From Paramarasmius palmivorus (Eukaryota; Basidiomycota; Agaricomycetes; Agaricales; Marasmiaceae): 64,000 bases of DNA. The stretch is taken from positions 62,001-126,000 of the forward strand of contig JAYKXP010000046.1 in NCBI GenBank assembly GCA_037176845.1. The letters are read 5' to 3'. The notes under the pieces are model-generated. The model had not been told where the DNA came from. It did not search any database and saw only the letters and a list, made by a program, of their open reading frames with translations. Positions within the stretch are counted from its first letter, which is position 1; each line of letters opens with the position of its first letter. Shown piece by piece: positions 23,552 to 34,108 of the stretch. Made by a program: the position numbers and the translations under genes.

Positions 23552-26500
23552 TTATCCCTTCACAACGCCTCTGAACACCTGACCGACTCTCTTCGCAACT
23601 CTCTCGACCCCAAGTGATACCCCGATAATCGCACCCGCGTCGACAACGATGAGACCGAGAGCCGCAGCCATGAATCTCGGAGCGAATACCTTCCACACCA
23701 TCAGATGTCTTCTAAGCACCGCGGCGCTTACAGCTGTTCCCAGCAAAAGTGCAGAGAAGTAAATCATTACGCCCAATGCAGATACTACCGCTTCATGGAG
23801 GATGGGTGTTTCAAGGGTATAATCGTTCTGTTCCTCAGTCGTCGCTGCGCCACTCCTTGTTCTCGGATTCCAAACAGGTACTGCTTTCGGTTCCCTATTC
23901 CACAATCCCAGAAGAGGGGCACCTACGCCTACGAGGAACAGTCCTCCAAAGGAGTTGAGTAACACCGTCATTGGTGAGAAGGGGTACGAAACACTCGGTG
24001 TCAGGACGAATGCGGATTTCCACTGGATACTCGATATTGTCGACTGATGACCCGTCGCATAGAATGTATGTACCCCAAGGAGAGATAGCGTCACCACGTC
24101 TGTGAAAGTTACGAGTGGTCGGGTTAACTCCGATGCTTGATCGGGGTTTGTCTGAAGCCCCTTCGTTATCGTTGCCATTTCCGCCAATGACATTCGTCAA
24201 CTTGCCGCTCTCGAAAGCCTTGTCAACTTCTTTCACGTCTCGGATGCCTGTCGGCGATTTCGAGGTAGCACAGTAGTGCAAATATCGAGAGGCCAAGCAC
24301 CAATTGCGCAGTGAGTTGAGAAGAGATGTATACAACCGCAAAGAACACGGTGTAGAACAGCAAGTAGGGCGCTCCGAAAGCATTGGCGAAACCGAGAATT
24401 TTGACTTGAGTCTTCTTTTCCCTACTCGATTGTTCCTCCGCTTGCTCCTGTTGTATCTGGATACACAATGGCACATTCCACCAAAGAATTCCGCCCACGA
24501 CAAGCACCAAACCGAATCCAGCCCGTGCCAGCCACGTCCTGACCATCCGGAGTAAAGCAGCCGTGCTCGCTGATTCCCCTAAAACACCAGTCGTATCTGC
24601 CCACTCCAAGGTCCAACCAAGACTGCCCATGAGTAACGTAGGCATTAAGATGCCACTCAGCCAGATCTTGGCAAGACCTCCATTAGACTTTGAGGTACCC
24701 AAGAAAAGCTGATCGATGGCATACACCAGACCTAGCATTACGGGTATCACTGCGCTGAGAACATGGAGTGGAGCGGCTGGAACAGTCAACGACGAGTAGA
24801 ACGTTACATGGCAATAGGGTTGTTGCTCCTCTCTGCAAACGGTGTAGTAGCTCATGGCTCTGACACTCAGAGCAAATAGCACAGCAAAGCCCAATATCCT
24901 CTTCCTAAGACGAGTGGTCGGCGCTCTGACTCCTGTCAGAATTGCAGGAACCAATGCAGAGGTAAGGAGAAGATACGGAGCGATGCGATCCTCCCAAAAC
25001 GTGAATGAATTGGAAAAGAACGAGATGGTGTGGAGAATGAGTGTCCATGGGAGTTCCATTAATGAAAAGGGGGGATCGGGCGGAGATGAGAAGAACACCA
25101 TCACACACGACGTAAATGGCGCAGCGAAAAGCACGCAGTCCAACGCATCAATCCCTATGGGCTGTAGAGTGCTCTCCAGAGCTAGATAGCCAAGGCAACC
25201 TATCACAGCACCACCTGCCGTACCACGAAGACATTGGTAAAGCTTGTTACCTGCCCATGCCTCCCACCGGAAATCTGCGTTTGAGAGACGGCTGTACATC
25301 GCCCAAGAGGCGAACATGCCAAAGATCAACAGCATCAACCCTAAGCCCATCATAGTGGGATTGAACTGGGCCCACATAGCACGGCATGCGGAGAGCGCTA
25401 CACGTGCATAGTTGGAATGATAAATGAGATCGGTTTCGGAGGCTTTCTGTGTCAAGGAAGGTATAGCTTCCCAAGCAGCACGAAGGTTCTCCCAAGCATC
25501 GTCAAGCTCTCCACCGGAAGAGCTATCACGATATGCTTGTAGATAAGCATGTATCTGAGCGGAGTTGAGCGATAAAGCGCGCGGCAGATCGCTCCCAAAT
25601 AGCTCTGGGATGACAGACCCAAGATTATTGAATGGAATCGGCAAGCCCAAAAGGAGTGATAATGTAGGGAGAAGATCAATCTGTTGGACGCGTCTGTGTG
25701 GTACAACTGTGTCCGGGAATGTTGTGTATTGTACCAATCCTGATGGTACAGCAGACGCCGATCTCAATGGTCGGGATTTGCTGTATATCCACAATGCACT
25801 TGACGTCTCGAGAATGTCGTCCCCTCCGTGATCGCCTGAAGAGTCCATTCCATGGTCACCAAGCACCACTAATAGGGTGTCGTCGTCAAGGGAGTCGACG
25901 ACGCGAGTAAGTACGTCGTTCATCTGCTCGAGCTTGGCTTTCATGACAGGATGATCTGGGCCAACGCGATGTCCAACATGATCTACACCAAGGAAGTGCC
26001 CGACCAGAAAGTCAAAGGGCTTGGATTGATCTTCTAGGAGTGGAAAAAGATGCGTAATCACACCATTGTCGACGGTGTGAAGATCTTCTACGTTGAAGGA
26101 GTCGTAAGGGAACGTCATATTTGGGTGAAATGCATCTGGAAACACAGACATCCACGTATCGTCGCCCATGAACGCGCACTGATCAATTTAGTTGTGGCAT
26201 TGAATGAAGGGCGTTAAATAAACGTACTGTCTTCCCTGCTTTATTAAGCTGCTTCAGAATTGAGTCTTCTTCTATTGATGACCCTCCAAAATTGTTCCCC
26301 ATGTCTACAAACGTTGGAAGCGAACCAGTTGTGATGCCTTTGATACGTTGAAGTGTTGTTGTTGGGGGGTCTGCGTATGAGTTGAAAAGAAACGAGTTCT
26401 TTGGGTATTTTTCGGTCAATTGTGCTGGTAGAGTAAGTACATTGTGGTGATATGGTGAAACTGGTAAAGGTGGATCTGGGGTGACAAAGTCAAAACGAAG

Positions 26501-26671
26501 AGAGTCGATAATGAGCAAGACTGCCCGGCTGTGAGTGTGTGGAAGGGTGCCGCCAGAGCTTGTCTCCGTGAGCGCAAGTCGCGTAAGTAGGAATCCGCTA
26601 GTGAACAGATATATCCCCGCGAGATGCACGAAGGCTAGCCATAGCAAAATCAAAACCCCGTTCGAAAACAT
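23552..26671 (-). CDS. GPI13: GPI ethanolamine phosphate transferase 3 (PIG-O/Gpi13)
   Basis: Adds ethanolamine phosphate to the third mannose of the GPI precursor in the ER, the residue later linked to protein. Exon 1 is 26,671-26,228, then an intron to 26,179. The N-terminus has a signal anchor (FSNGVLILLWLAFVHLAGIY). The alkaline-phosphatase-fold catalytic motifs follow: LLIIDSLRFDFV, PTTTLQRIKGITTGSLPTF (nucleophile Thr), FMGDDTWMSVFP, FLGVDHVGHRVGPDHPVMKA and LGDHGMDSSGDHGGD. Many transmembrane helices follow, then the PIG-O-typical segment TFYATGHQSTISSIQWKSAF near the end. Length is about 1,000 residues, as expected. Two frame breaks are seen, near 24,248 (CYLEIAD to GIRDVKEVDKAF) and near 24,150 (NDNEG to LQTNPDQASELTRP). 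Both lie in the poorly conserved linker between helices, but no introns fit. Identity is certain. Confidence 0.95.
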
Positions 26672-26679
26672 GGAATCGC

Positions 26680-27567
26680 CGCGACTTTGGCGTCCAGGAT
26701 TTTAGGAAATGCCGCAGAAACCTGGGCCATATGGTCAGCATGTTGTAAACAAGTATTACAAGAAGGTATTTGCACACATACTAGAGTAGTCCTGGATCGC
26801 GTCAATAACAGATGGAAGTCAAGGCGAAAGTCGGGTATTTAGGGTGGACCCAGGCGGTGCTGCAGTGTGCACGTAGTTCTCACGCTAAACACCTTCTTCT
26901 CCAACACCATTCTCCTCGAATCTCGTCACTGCCATCTGGGATAACAATTGGATAGCAATACAGCTAATAACTAACGGTAGCTGTAGCCAACGAGGGAACT
27001 TGAGAGAGGGTTTGGGCACTCGGTCATTATAGACTGATTGCTTCTCGCCCTCGAACAACATCCCTACTCGAATTGGTGCCCAGATGCCTTCATCAGCTTC
27101 AGGTTCAATACAGGCACTGTACATCATGGCGGTGTAAATACAGACTCCAGACGACTCACGATCCTTGCCATATCAGGCTCTCGGCCCTGCTATTCTAATA
27201 GTGACAATCTTCGGAAAGGACAACCATCACTTTCAAAGAAAGACCGAGGGTTCTGGCCTCATTACCGGGACTGTATGGCTCTGGCGATGGCAGCTCTTTT
27301 TTGATGCAGGAACTATGATACCATCAAGACGAAGAAGATCACGGTTCCGCACACATTCAGAAACCAACTGTCCATGCGGCTACGACCCGTTCAAAGTTAC
27401 ACACAGGTCTTCCTGACCGTAAAAGAGCGACGATGAAACGTCTGTTCCTTGTGCTGTCCCCCTGATCAAACTGATATTCATCGGGGAGCAATTCGTTGTA
27501 GCATACAGCTATAAAAACCCCATTTCGCAAGCAAAGACTCCAGGTCGAACATCTGCGTGTCTTTCCC
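26680..27567. other. Intergenic, one doubtful short reading frame
   Basis: A minus-strand frame of 80 residues at 27,127-26,885 starts MMYSACIEPEADEGIWAPIR and has one hydrophobic segment (WLQLPLVISCIAIQLLSQMA). It might be the last exon of an unrecognised membrane protein or chance. No partner exons could be joined with confidence. Otherwise nothing recognised. Confidence 0.35.
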
Positions 27568-28117
27568 ATGAAGCTCTCCGTATCCGCTCTGCTCCTCGGT
27601 GCCACTACCGCCTTCGCTGCAAGAGGTATTATCTCTCCTGCCGAGGGAAGCACCGTCAGCCTCAGTGCGGTATGAAGATTGTACACGTCTTCGAGTGACT
27701 ATTGACCTTCTCTCACAGCCTTTGAATCTTACCTTCAACCCTGGACAATACTTCAAAGCCGGCACCACCAGTATTGATGTATATTTCATCCACGGCCAGT
27801 TAGGCAAAGAGTCCCAACTTGGCTCAGGCGCAAACTCCCGGCCCATTCTCACCGACTTTAAACCAAATACCAATATTGAGGACCATAATATAGTCACAAG
27901 CGCTTACCAAGCGCAAATCGAGCTGACTGACGAACTTCTCGCTGGGCCTCTCTGGAAGACACCTTGGAAGAAGACATTGATGATTGTCGAGAAGAAGTGG
28001 GACAGCCTGTCAGTGCGTAATCATGAATGCTAACTTTAGGGGGTGTTCTGAGGCTAACGGACAATGTAGGGTGCCAGTACGGCCTTCTGGTCCACCGAGT
28101 TTGATCTCACTGAGTAG
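27568..28117 (+). CDS. Small secreted protein, unknown family
   Basis: Three exons (27,568-27,669, 27,719-28,012, 28,070-28,117) splice in frame to 147 residues. The N-terminus MKLSVSALLLGATTAFAARG is a clear signal peptide with cleavage expected after AFA. The mature part begins GIISPAEGSTVSLSAPLNLT, followed by YFKAGTTSIDVYFIHGQLG and TSAYQAQIELTDELLAGPLW, and ends STAFWSTEFDLTE. It has no cysteines. The beta-strand-like alternation suggests a single immunoglobulin-like sandwich, but I cannot name a family. It faces the cysteine-rich secreted protein gene tail to tail (230 bases between stops). Confidence 0.75.
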
Positions 28118-28348
28118 TACAACTTTGTGATGCTTGTGCACTTTTAGGAGGCATATATAGGTGTTTTCTAAATTATCTTACGCCAGGCCCGGCTAAGTAC
28201 ACGTTCGGAACATTTCAATTCTTTCAATATAGACCTTTATATATTATACAAAAAGTGTGGCGCTGTAGTTCTCTGGTTCATTTCAGGACTTTAGTCCTCG
28301 CTGTCATGAAAATAAGATCCCTGCCACCGAGAACGATCTAATAAATAC

Positions 28349-28865
28349 TTACAAGCAATCGGAGCAAGCGTCACCATTTCCAATGCAGACCCTAGCGTCA
28401 GCATTCACGTTGATCACACCGTTGACGGTATCAGTGCTCTCAGAAGCACATCCACTAACAATGGTTCTTGCAGCGTTCTGGACGTCGTCCTGGGACAAGG
28501 TGTCGACGGTGACGTATACACAACCTGAATGCCTGTATCAGTCGACAAGAACGCTTATACAGTGTAGACTAAATACATACAGTTTCCGGGGTGGCAAATA
28601 GGGTTGTATGCTGTGTTGCCTGCTCCCCAAGTGCAAGTACGATCGTAATTGAGGTTAGCCCATTGGCTGTTGACTAGATCCTGGCAGTCGACAAGGCTAA
28701 AATGTATCATTCAGTTGATGGTTGCAATACCAAACTAGGAACTCACGTCGCGTCGCCGGTCGTACCACAAGTTGGACTGTTCTGTCGGGGCATGAGGGCA
28801 GCGTAGGCAGGGCTGGCGCTGACGGCTGCGACGACGGTGGCGAAGAAGAAGTTGCTGAATTGCAT
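28349..28865 (-). CDS. Small secreted cysteine-rich protein
   Basis: Three exons with in-frame joins (introns near 28,697-28,746 and 28,530-28,582). The signal peptide is MQFSNFFFATVVAAVSASPA, followed by YAALMPRQ. The mature part has ten cysteines: CGTTGDATLVDCQDL, YDRTCTWGAGNTAYNPICHP, GNCCVYVTVDTLSQDDVQNA, then IVSGC, ARVCIGNGDACSDCL. Ten cysteines suggest five disulfides in a compact extracellular protein. The Cys-Cys pair recalls hydrophobins and other small secreted proteins, but the spacing does not fit a hydrophobin. The role is unknown; an effector-like or cell-wall role is possible. Confidence 0.8.
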
Positions 28866-28869
28866 TGTT

Positions 28870-31750
28870 GGTCGAGAGTTGTAAAAATGAATCTGCAAAC
28901 ACAGGGTTGTTGTATGAGGAATTTACTGCCTTTCATCCCATCTTTTATACCTCGAAAGAGAGGTGGTCCATGAACCATAAGGCCAGAAGAGGGCGAGTCA
29001 AGCGTTGACCTCTAGCGCCTTGTGTACTCACGAAACTGAATGCCTTTCAGGCGCTGTGGAGCTATGAAACGTTTGTGGTGGGAAGCCGATGAATTGGAAA
29101 ATGGAAATGAAGGCATACGCGGGAGGCAGTTTCTGCCTATGATACTCCAACTTCATTCAAAAGCTGTATATTTCTCCAGAAAGGATAGAAGCCTTTGGTT
29201 GCACCGAGCACTGCGATGCGACCGCCTTGCATGACGTCTGAACGACTGCTCTTCGAAGTGTAGAAGTTCCCTCGACGAAGATCGCGAAACTAGCGAAACC
29301 GACGCACTGAGATTATTAGTGTATTCCTTTTCCTCACATCCTTGACCAGGGATCAGGAGCACGCTCCGCTAACAGGAAATACCAAACCCATTCAAAGTGC
29401 AAATGCTTGGAATTGCGCCCAAGTATACATTGTTATGTACACCTTTGCGTCACAGAAATTCTTGAAAACGACGCTAGTAAGACCATTCTGTGATACAACA
29501 GCTTTTGCATGTGCGTCAACACACTGGTCGCCATCCAAGACTTGTTTAACCGCGATGAAATCATGCCTGCGTATGCTGGTGATCAAACCACAAAAGGCTC
29601 AAATGCAGTCTCATGCTGCACCGCAATGTCCGGGATGGACGGCAAAGCAGATCCTGTCTCGCAGTTCAATACATAATCCCCCTCGATCTTGATGCGCATC
29701 AACTATGGAGGCCGAAGCGGAGAAAGGTGTGCCTAGTAACCCGACGCGTAGGATGTGCCTCTACCCAAAGGAAGCTAAAATCGATGGACAAAATCAATGG
29801 ACCAGCGCTATGTTTTGAGTTGAAATGGAAGGTCACCTGGATTACTGAGTTCGGTGGGATTTGTTCTATGATGATACAACATCTTTTTGTGATAGACTAG
29901 TTAGACTATGGCCGGGTTGAACGAGTATAAGGAGTAAAATGACTAACTCGTGTTCTCTTGAGTCTTGACAAAGATTTTGGACGTGACGAGAGAGTCAATG
30001 TGGCTGTTTAGCTCAGTACCGACGGATCCAGCTGCTTCTTCACTAGTGCTAAGGGAGGTACTGGAGCAATTCCGAGCCCATGTAATTGCTTTGTCAAAGC
30101 CAGTGACTTGCAACGGCCTCTCGCGGGGTTGAAATCGGCCGACGGTGACGGTTTGTCAACAGGCCTGCTTGATGTAAAATTGGGCATAGCATTACTTTGT
30201 AGTCGTTCGTGCGAACTACATACTATAGGGTGTTTTCTAACAAGCGTGCTTGTCAGAACGAGTTATAATTGATAAGACGGAGCGCACGCTATCATTCCCT
30301 CTACATGGACACACGTCTGGCATTCACAGGTGGGGTCTGGAGCCGTCTGGGAGCCACAGATCTTTGTGCGACTAGTCGGTCGACAGGCCGGGAGCTCGAA
30401 GCGTCAACGCGTCAACGCTAACCACCCAAACATACACGGCCAGCCCTTAGTTGAGCCCTTGCGTCAAAAACAGGAATGGCACTCCGCGTCAAATGTGGAA
30501 AGCAAGCGTTGTCCAAAAACCGTTGGAAATTCGGTCAAATGACCCAAAATGTACGAAATCCCTGGATTTCCGAAATGCCGATGCTAAATGAGGAAGTTCT
30601 GAGTCATTCGGAAGGGATCGGACTATCTTGGGAAGGGCATGATCAGCTTAGTCAGGTTGAACTTTGAACTTCGCAATTTTTTCTTCACTTTTGTCCTCTT
30701 CTCCCACCTTGAGTGTCCCGCCGCTGCACAGGATCTCCTCAATCTTGCCCAGGACATCTTCAAAAGACCCTGAAGGCGCTTCAAGAGCCATGAGACTTCA
30801 TCGAGTGCGCCATTGCTCCACGCTGAAAGCCTTCAAGACCTGCAAGCATGCTTTTCAAAATATCAAGACTGCAAGCGCAGAAGCACCAAGTTCAAATGCT
30901 CAAGCCTCGCAAGCCAACCTGCCTTTCAAGCTCTGTGGTCTCCAAGTTCTGTGATCTCGCGTAGTCTGGTACTCTTTTTGGAATTACTACCTCAAGGCAA
31001 AAAGACGACTTCAAGCTTCAAGTTCAACACGCGCGCGAGGCGACGACATCAACCAATGTCAGTGGTCCTGATGACCTTGTCGCATTCGTGGTTCAAGTAA
31101 TTGGGTTACATGGGCACGAAGGTGGATACTGTATATGTAATCCTAGGATACAATTGGCCGTATTATCAGTAATATATTTTATGGATCGTATTGAAGGCGA
31201 ATGGCCCAGATACCAAACTGATAAGGGAATGATATAGGGAGCCGTAAAAGGAAAGGATTCGTACCCGGTCTACGGAAATTTGACACAGAATGCAAATCTC
31301 GGGCAAATTTGAAATTCTGATTGGTGCGCGCCGCGTGAATATTTAGAGACCCTGCTTGAAACGTCGACGCTCAAGCGTTGCTTGGTAGAATCTCCCGGCT
31401 GTGTAGAGTACAAAATGGCACCCGCAGTAATTCTCGCTCCACAAGCCACATTCCTATGGATCCCGTCATGCTCGAGTCGGCAATACAATACTGAATTCAT
31501 GCTATTCGAGTCCCAAGAAGCCACCAGCTGAAAGAGAGAACGACCCGCAACCCATACACGCCTCAGTCACGGTCGGGAAGAAGAGAGGTCAGCAGCACAG
31601 CCTTGGCACTGCCGCAGCATCAACCGGCATTATCCTCCGGGAAAAACTTCCAAAAAAGGCAGCCATGTACTCTTGGCCTGGTCGTAAGAGTTTGGAGAAA
31701 AGCAAACTCCGCAGCTTCTCCCTTGCTCTCCTTCTCTCCTCAACCATCTC
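28870..31750. other. Long intergenic stretch, nothing certain
   Basis: Nearly 2.9 kb. A minus-strand frame at 29,586-29,392 (ending AKVYITMYTWAQFQAFAL) looks protein-like but has no recognisable neighbours, and a stop interrupts the upstream continuation; it may be a relic. Near 30,395-30,420 there is a tandem GCGTCAAC repeat. No RNA gene or transposon recognised. Confidence 0.4.
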
Positions 31751-33170
31751 ATGCCATTTGTTGATCACACCCAGCTCGTCGCTCGCGATTTTGAGGAGCG
31801 AGTCACTCCGAATGCGACTCAACGGACGACTCTGATTGTTGCTGGCTGTTATATTTTAGCTATTGCGATTTTATGGTGAGTTTTCGAGGGTTTTTGCTCG
31901 GTTTACAGTGGCTAATGATGTATAGGCATATTCCAGTACTCAGTTGGATCAGTGAGTGAAGAACTGTACAGAAGGAAGCTGGTTGATAAGATGTTGGTTC
32001 AAATTGGTTGCAGTTTATCCGTTCAAGTGCGTACAAATTCCCTCAACGAAGATGTTGATAAGGCCTGACGCACGAACTATAGGCTCTTGACCGTTGGATT
32101 TCATGAAGTAATGGCCAAATCTATTCTCCTTCCATCCATATTCATCAACTGCTTCAGATGAGCCATGCCTTTGCCGGAGTCTTGACATGCGCCAAAATCC
32201 ATTCCATCGAGCTGGATCGTACGGTGGTTCCTTTTCTCTCCGTGCCACATGTCTTATACTCCATATAGCGGACGAGGGAGGTGTCACGAAAATGTCAGGC
32301 GGAATCTCTTGGATTACATTGCCAGCTGGATACCTAGGTTCCTCATTCATCGGTGCATGCTTGATTGCGTGTGGATTCGATACCAATGCAAGCAAAGTCG
32401 CCAGTCTGGTTCTAGCTGTATTCTTTTTGTTCACTTTATGGTGGGCAAGGAAGGATTGGCTGTACGTTCAAGTACCTAGCTTCCATCTCCCGCTTTACTT
32501 ACACCAATATTCCCAGAACATGGGTTCTTATTCTTGGAATGACTGGATTGATAATTCTATTTTGGTTCGTTGCCGGTGGAATCGCTCTGAGATACCTGGT
32601 GAGCACGTTCCTTGTCTTTCCGTATCAACCTCATCTTATTCGGCTTAGGTCTTGTTCATCGGTGTCATGTCCTGCATGTATGTTCTGTGGGACGTGATTG
32701 GTCCGTTGGCCTTCTTTTCTCATGCTGTTCATTCATGCTCACTTATTCGTTATGTAGATGATACAATAGCCACGAAAGATCAATACCTCGGACGCATCGG
32801 CATTTGCGAAGATCTGTGGGTGTTTCCCATCGCAAGGTACGCTTCCATACGCGTCGTGTCATGGTATCAGAATGACCTGACCTATAAACAGTTTGGGGAG
32901 TCATCTGGCTCATCCAAGCATTCATCTTCTTTGCGCTGGGTGTCATAGTCGGATTGGTTGCTTTCAAAGTGCGTTCCTTTTGCTTGCGGACGTGTTTTTC
33001 CTTATTGATGGAGCCATCTTTCACAGAAAACGGCCGAGGAACAAAGAGAGGCTTCCGATAAGTTCTTACCTGTCCCAGGTTCTTCGGGTGCTTTGGCTAC
33101 CACACCAAGCAGTTTACTGGAGTTCTCTGTTCTGGCGATTGGGTGGGCAGTATCGACATTGATTCTATGA
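31751..33170 (+). CDS. M50B-like membrane metallopeptidase
   Basis: Eleven small exons separated by introns of about 50 bases, starting MPFVDHTQLVARDFEERVTP. Helix 1 is RTTLIVAGCYILAIAILW, then LLTVGFHE directly joined across an intron (32,108-32,157) to MSHAFAGVLTCAKIHSIELD. The splice creates the zinc-binding HExxH motif as HEMSH. PDEGGVTKMSGGISWITLPA and GYLGSSFIGACLIACGFDTN follow, then several helices, LFIGVMSCMYVLWDVIDDTI (a possible third zinc ligand Asp), ICEDLWVFPIA, VIWLIQAFIFFALGVIVGLV and a short cytosolic tail. Family members are intramembrane or membrane-bound zinc proteases; the substrate is unknown. One frame break lies near 32,895 (GGGGAG after the 32,891 splice acceptor), where an extra base shifts the last helix. 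Confidence 0.85.
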
Positions 33171-33403
33171 TGTCCCACTTAGAAGGAGAATTCGGACTCC
33201 CTCGAATTATCTAACGATCTCAAGATGCCTTATTTATGATTATACCATGGACTTTATGAATGAGAAGATATCTATCCCTGTATCTAGTACTGATTTTGCA
33301 GCGAGTCTGGCAAAAATGTGATCAGAAATCACATGGCATAAACAACCTTCCTCTCGACCACCACTGCCAAACGCAGTTGGTGGATCGCTTTCAGTCTATT
33401 CTC

Positions 33404-34108
33404 ATGCCTCCTACACTCACAGGCGTACACTCTACCCATGAACGACCTGCATCTCTGAAGAGTTTCTGGGCTTGTTTTGCTCTATTCTTCGTTGCTGGTA
33501 CCTTCCTATTAGTCATTTGCTACGCTATCCACAGTGTCTATCGTTCTGCCAAAGTCGATGAAGACCCGAGAATGAGGCACAAAGGATCCGAAATTGAGAA
33601 GAAAGAGGTGGTTCCAGAAAAAGAACGCCCTAAACGGTCGTTCTACTTTTGCAGGAGAAGAAGAAGATGAAAGTCAGTTCAGTTTCCATTATATTGAAGC
33701 TTCCAATGCTCATCCATTCACTAGAACTCACTAGCATATCGCCCATCTTACCTCTCAACTACATCTCTCATCAGTTCTCATTCACCAAATCTCAGTTCAG
33801 CTTCTCTACCACCTTCACCAATTCCTACAGTCTATGATCCAACTACCCCGACCTTCGACCGTAACAACATTCCTTTCTTCATTCCTCCTGAGCAACTCGC
33901 CGAACTACCTATCGACCCAAAGCTTGCACCAATAGGCGGGTCCTTTGAATTCGTTCCGCCTTCTCCGGTTACGACAGTCTTAGAAGTCGAAGCTATGCCG
34001 GGCCTGGTTGGCTCTTCTCCTCGCTTCAGCTCAGGTCCAGGGACGGTCAAATATAACTCGGAACACGGTCAGATCGCCCACTCGAGATCGCTCGCCGCTC
34101 CTTCGTAG
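33404..34108 (+). CDS. Single-pass membrane protein, unknown
   Basis: Starts MPPTLTGVHSTHERPASLKS; one strong helix WACFALFFVAGTFLLVICYA is followed by a polar, charged tail (RMRHKGSEIEKKEVV). Farther on the frame that continues to the stop at 34,106 reads LPPSPIPTVYDPTTPTFDRN, FFIPPEQLAELPIDPKLAPI, and ends SRSLAAPS. How the middle (33,600-33,790) is spliced is not clear. It is a type of disordered cytoplasmic-tail protein with no family I recognise. It lies 230 bases downstream of the M50B-like gene on the same strand. Confidence 0.5.

Noticed and set aside
28349..28865. Second hydrophobin
   Set aside because: It has a Cys-Cys pair and is secreted, but ten cysteines with only one adjacent pair do not match the hydrophobin pattern.
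29392..29586. Minus-strand frame ending AKVYITMYTWAQFQAFAL
   Set aside because: Possible exon of a decayed gene, but the upstream frame is closed and no family was recognised.
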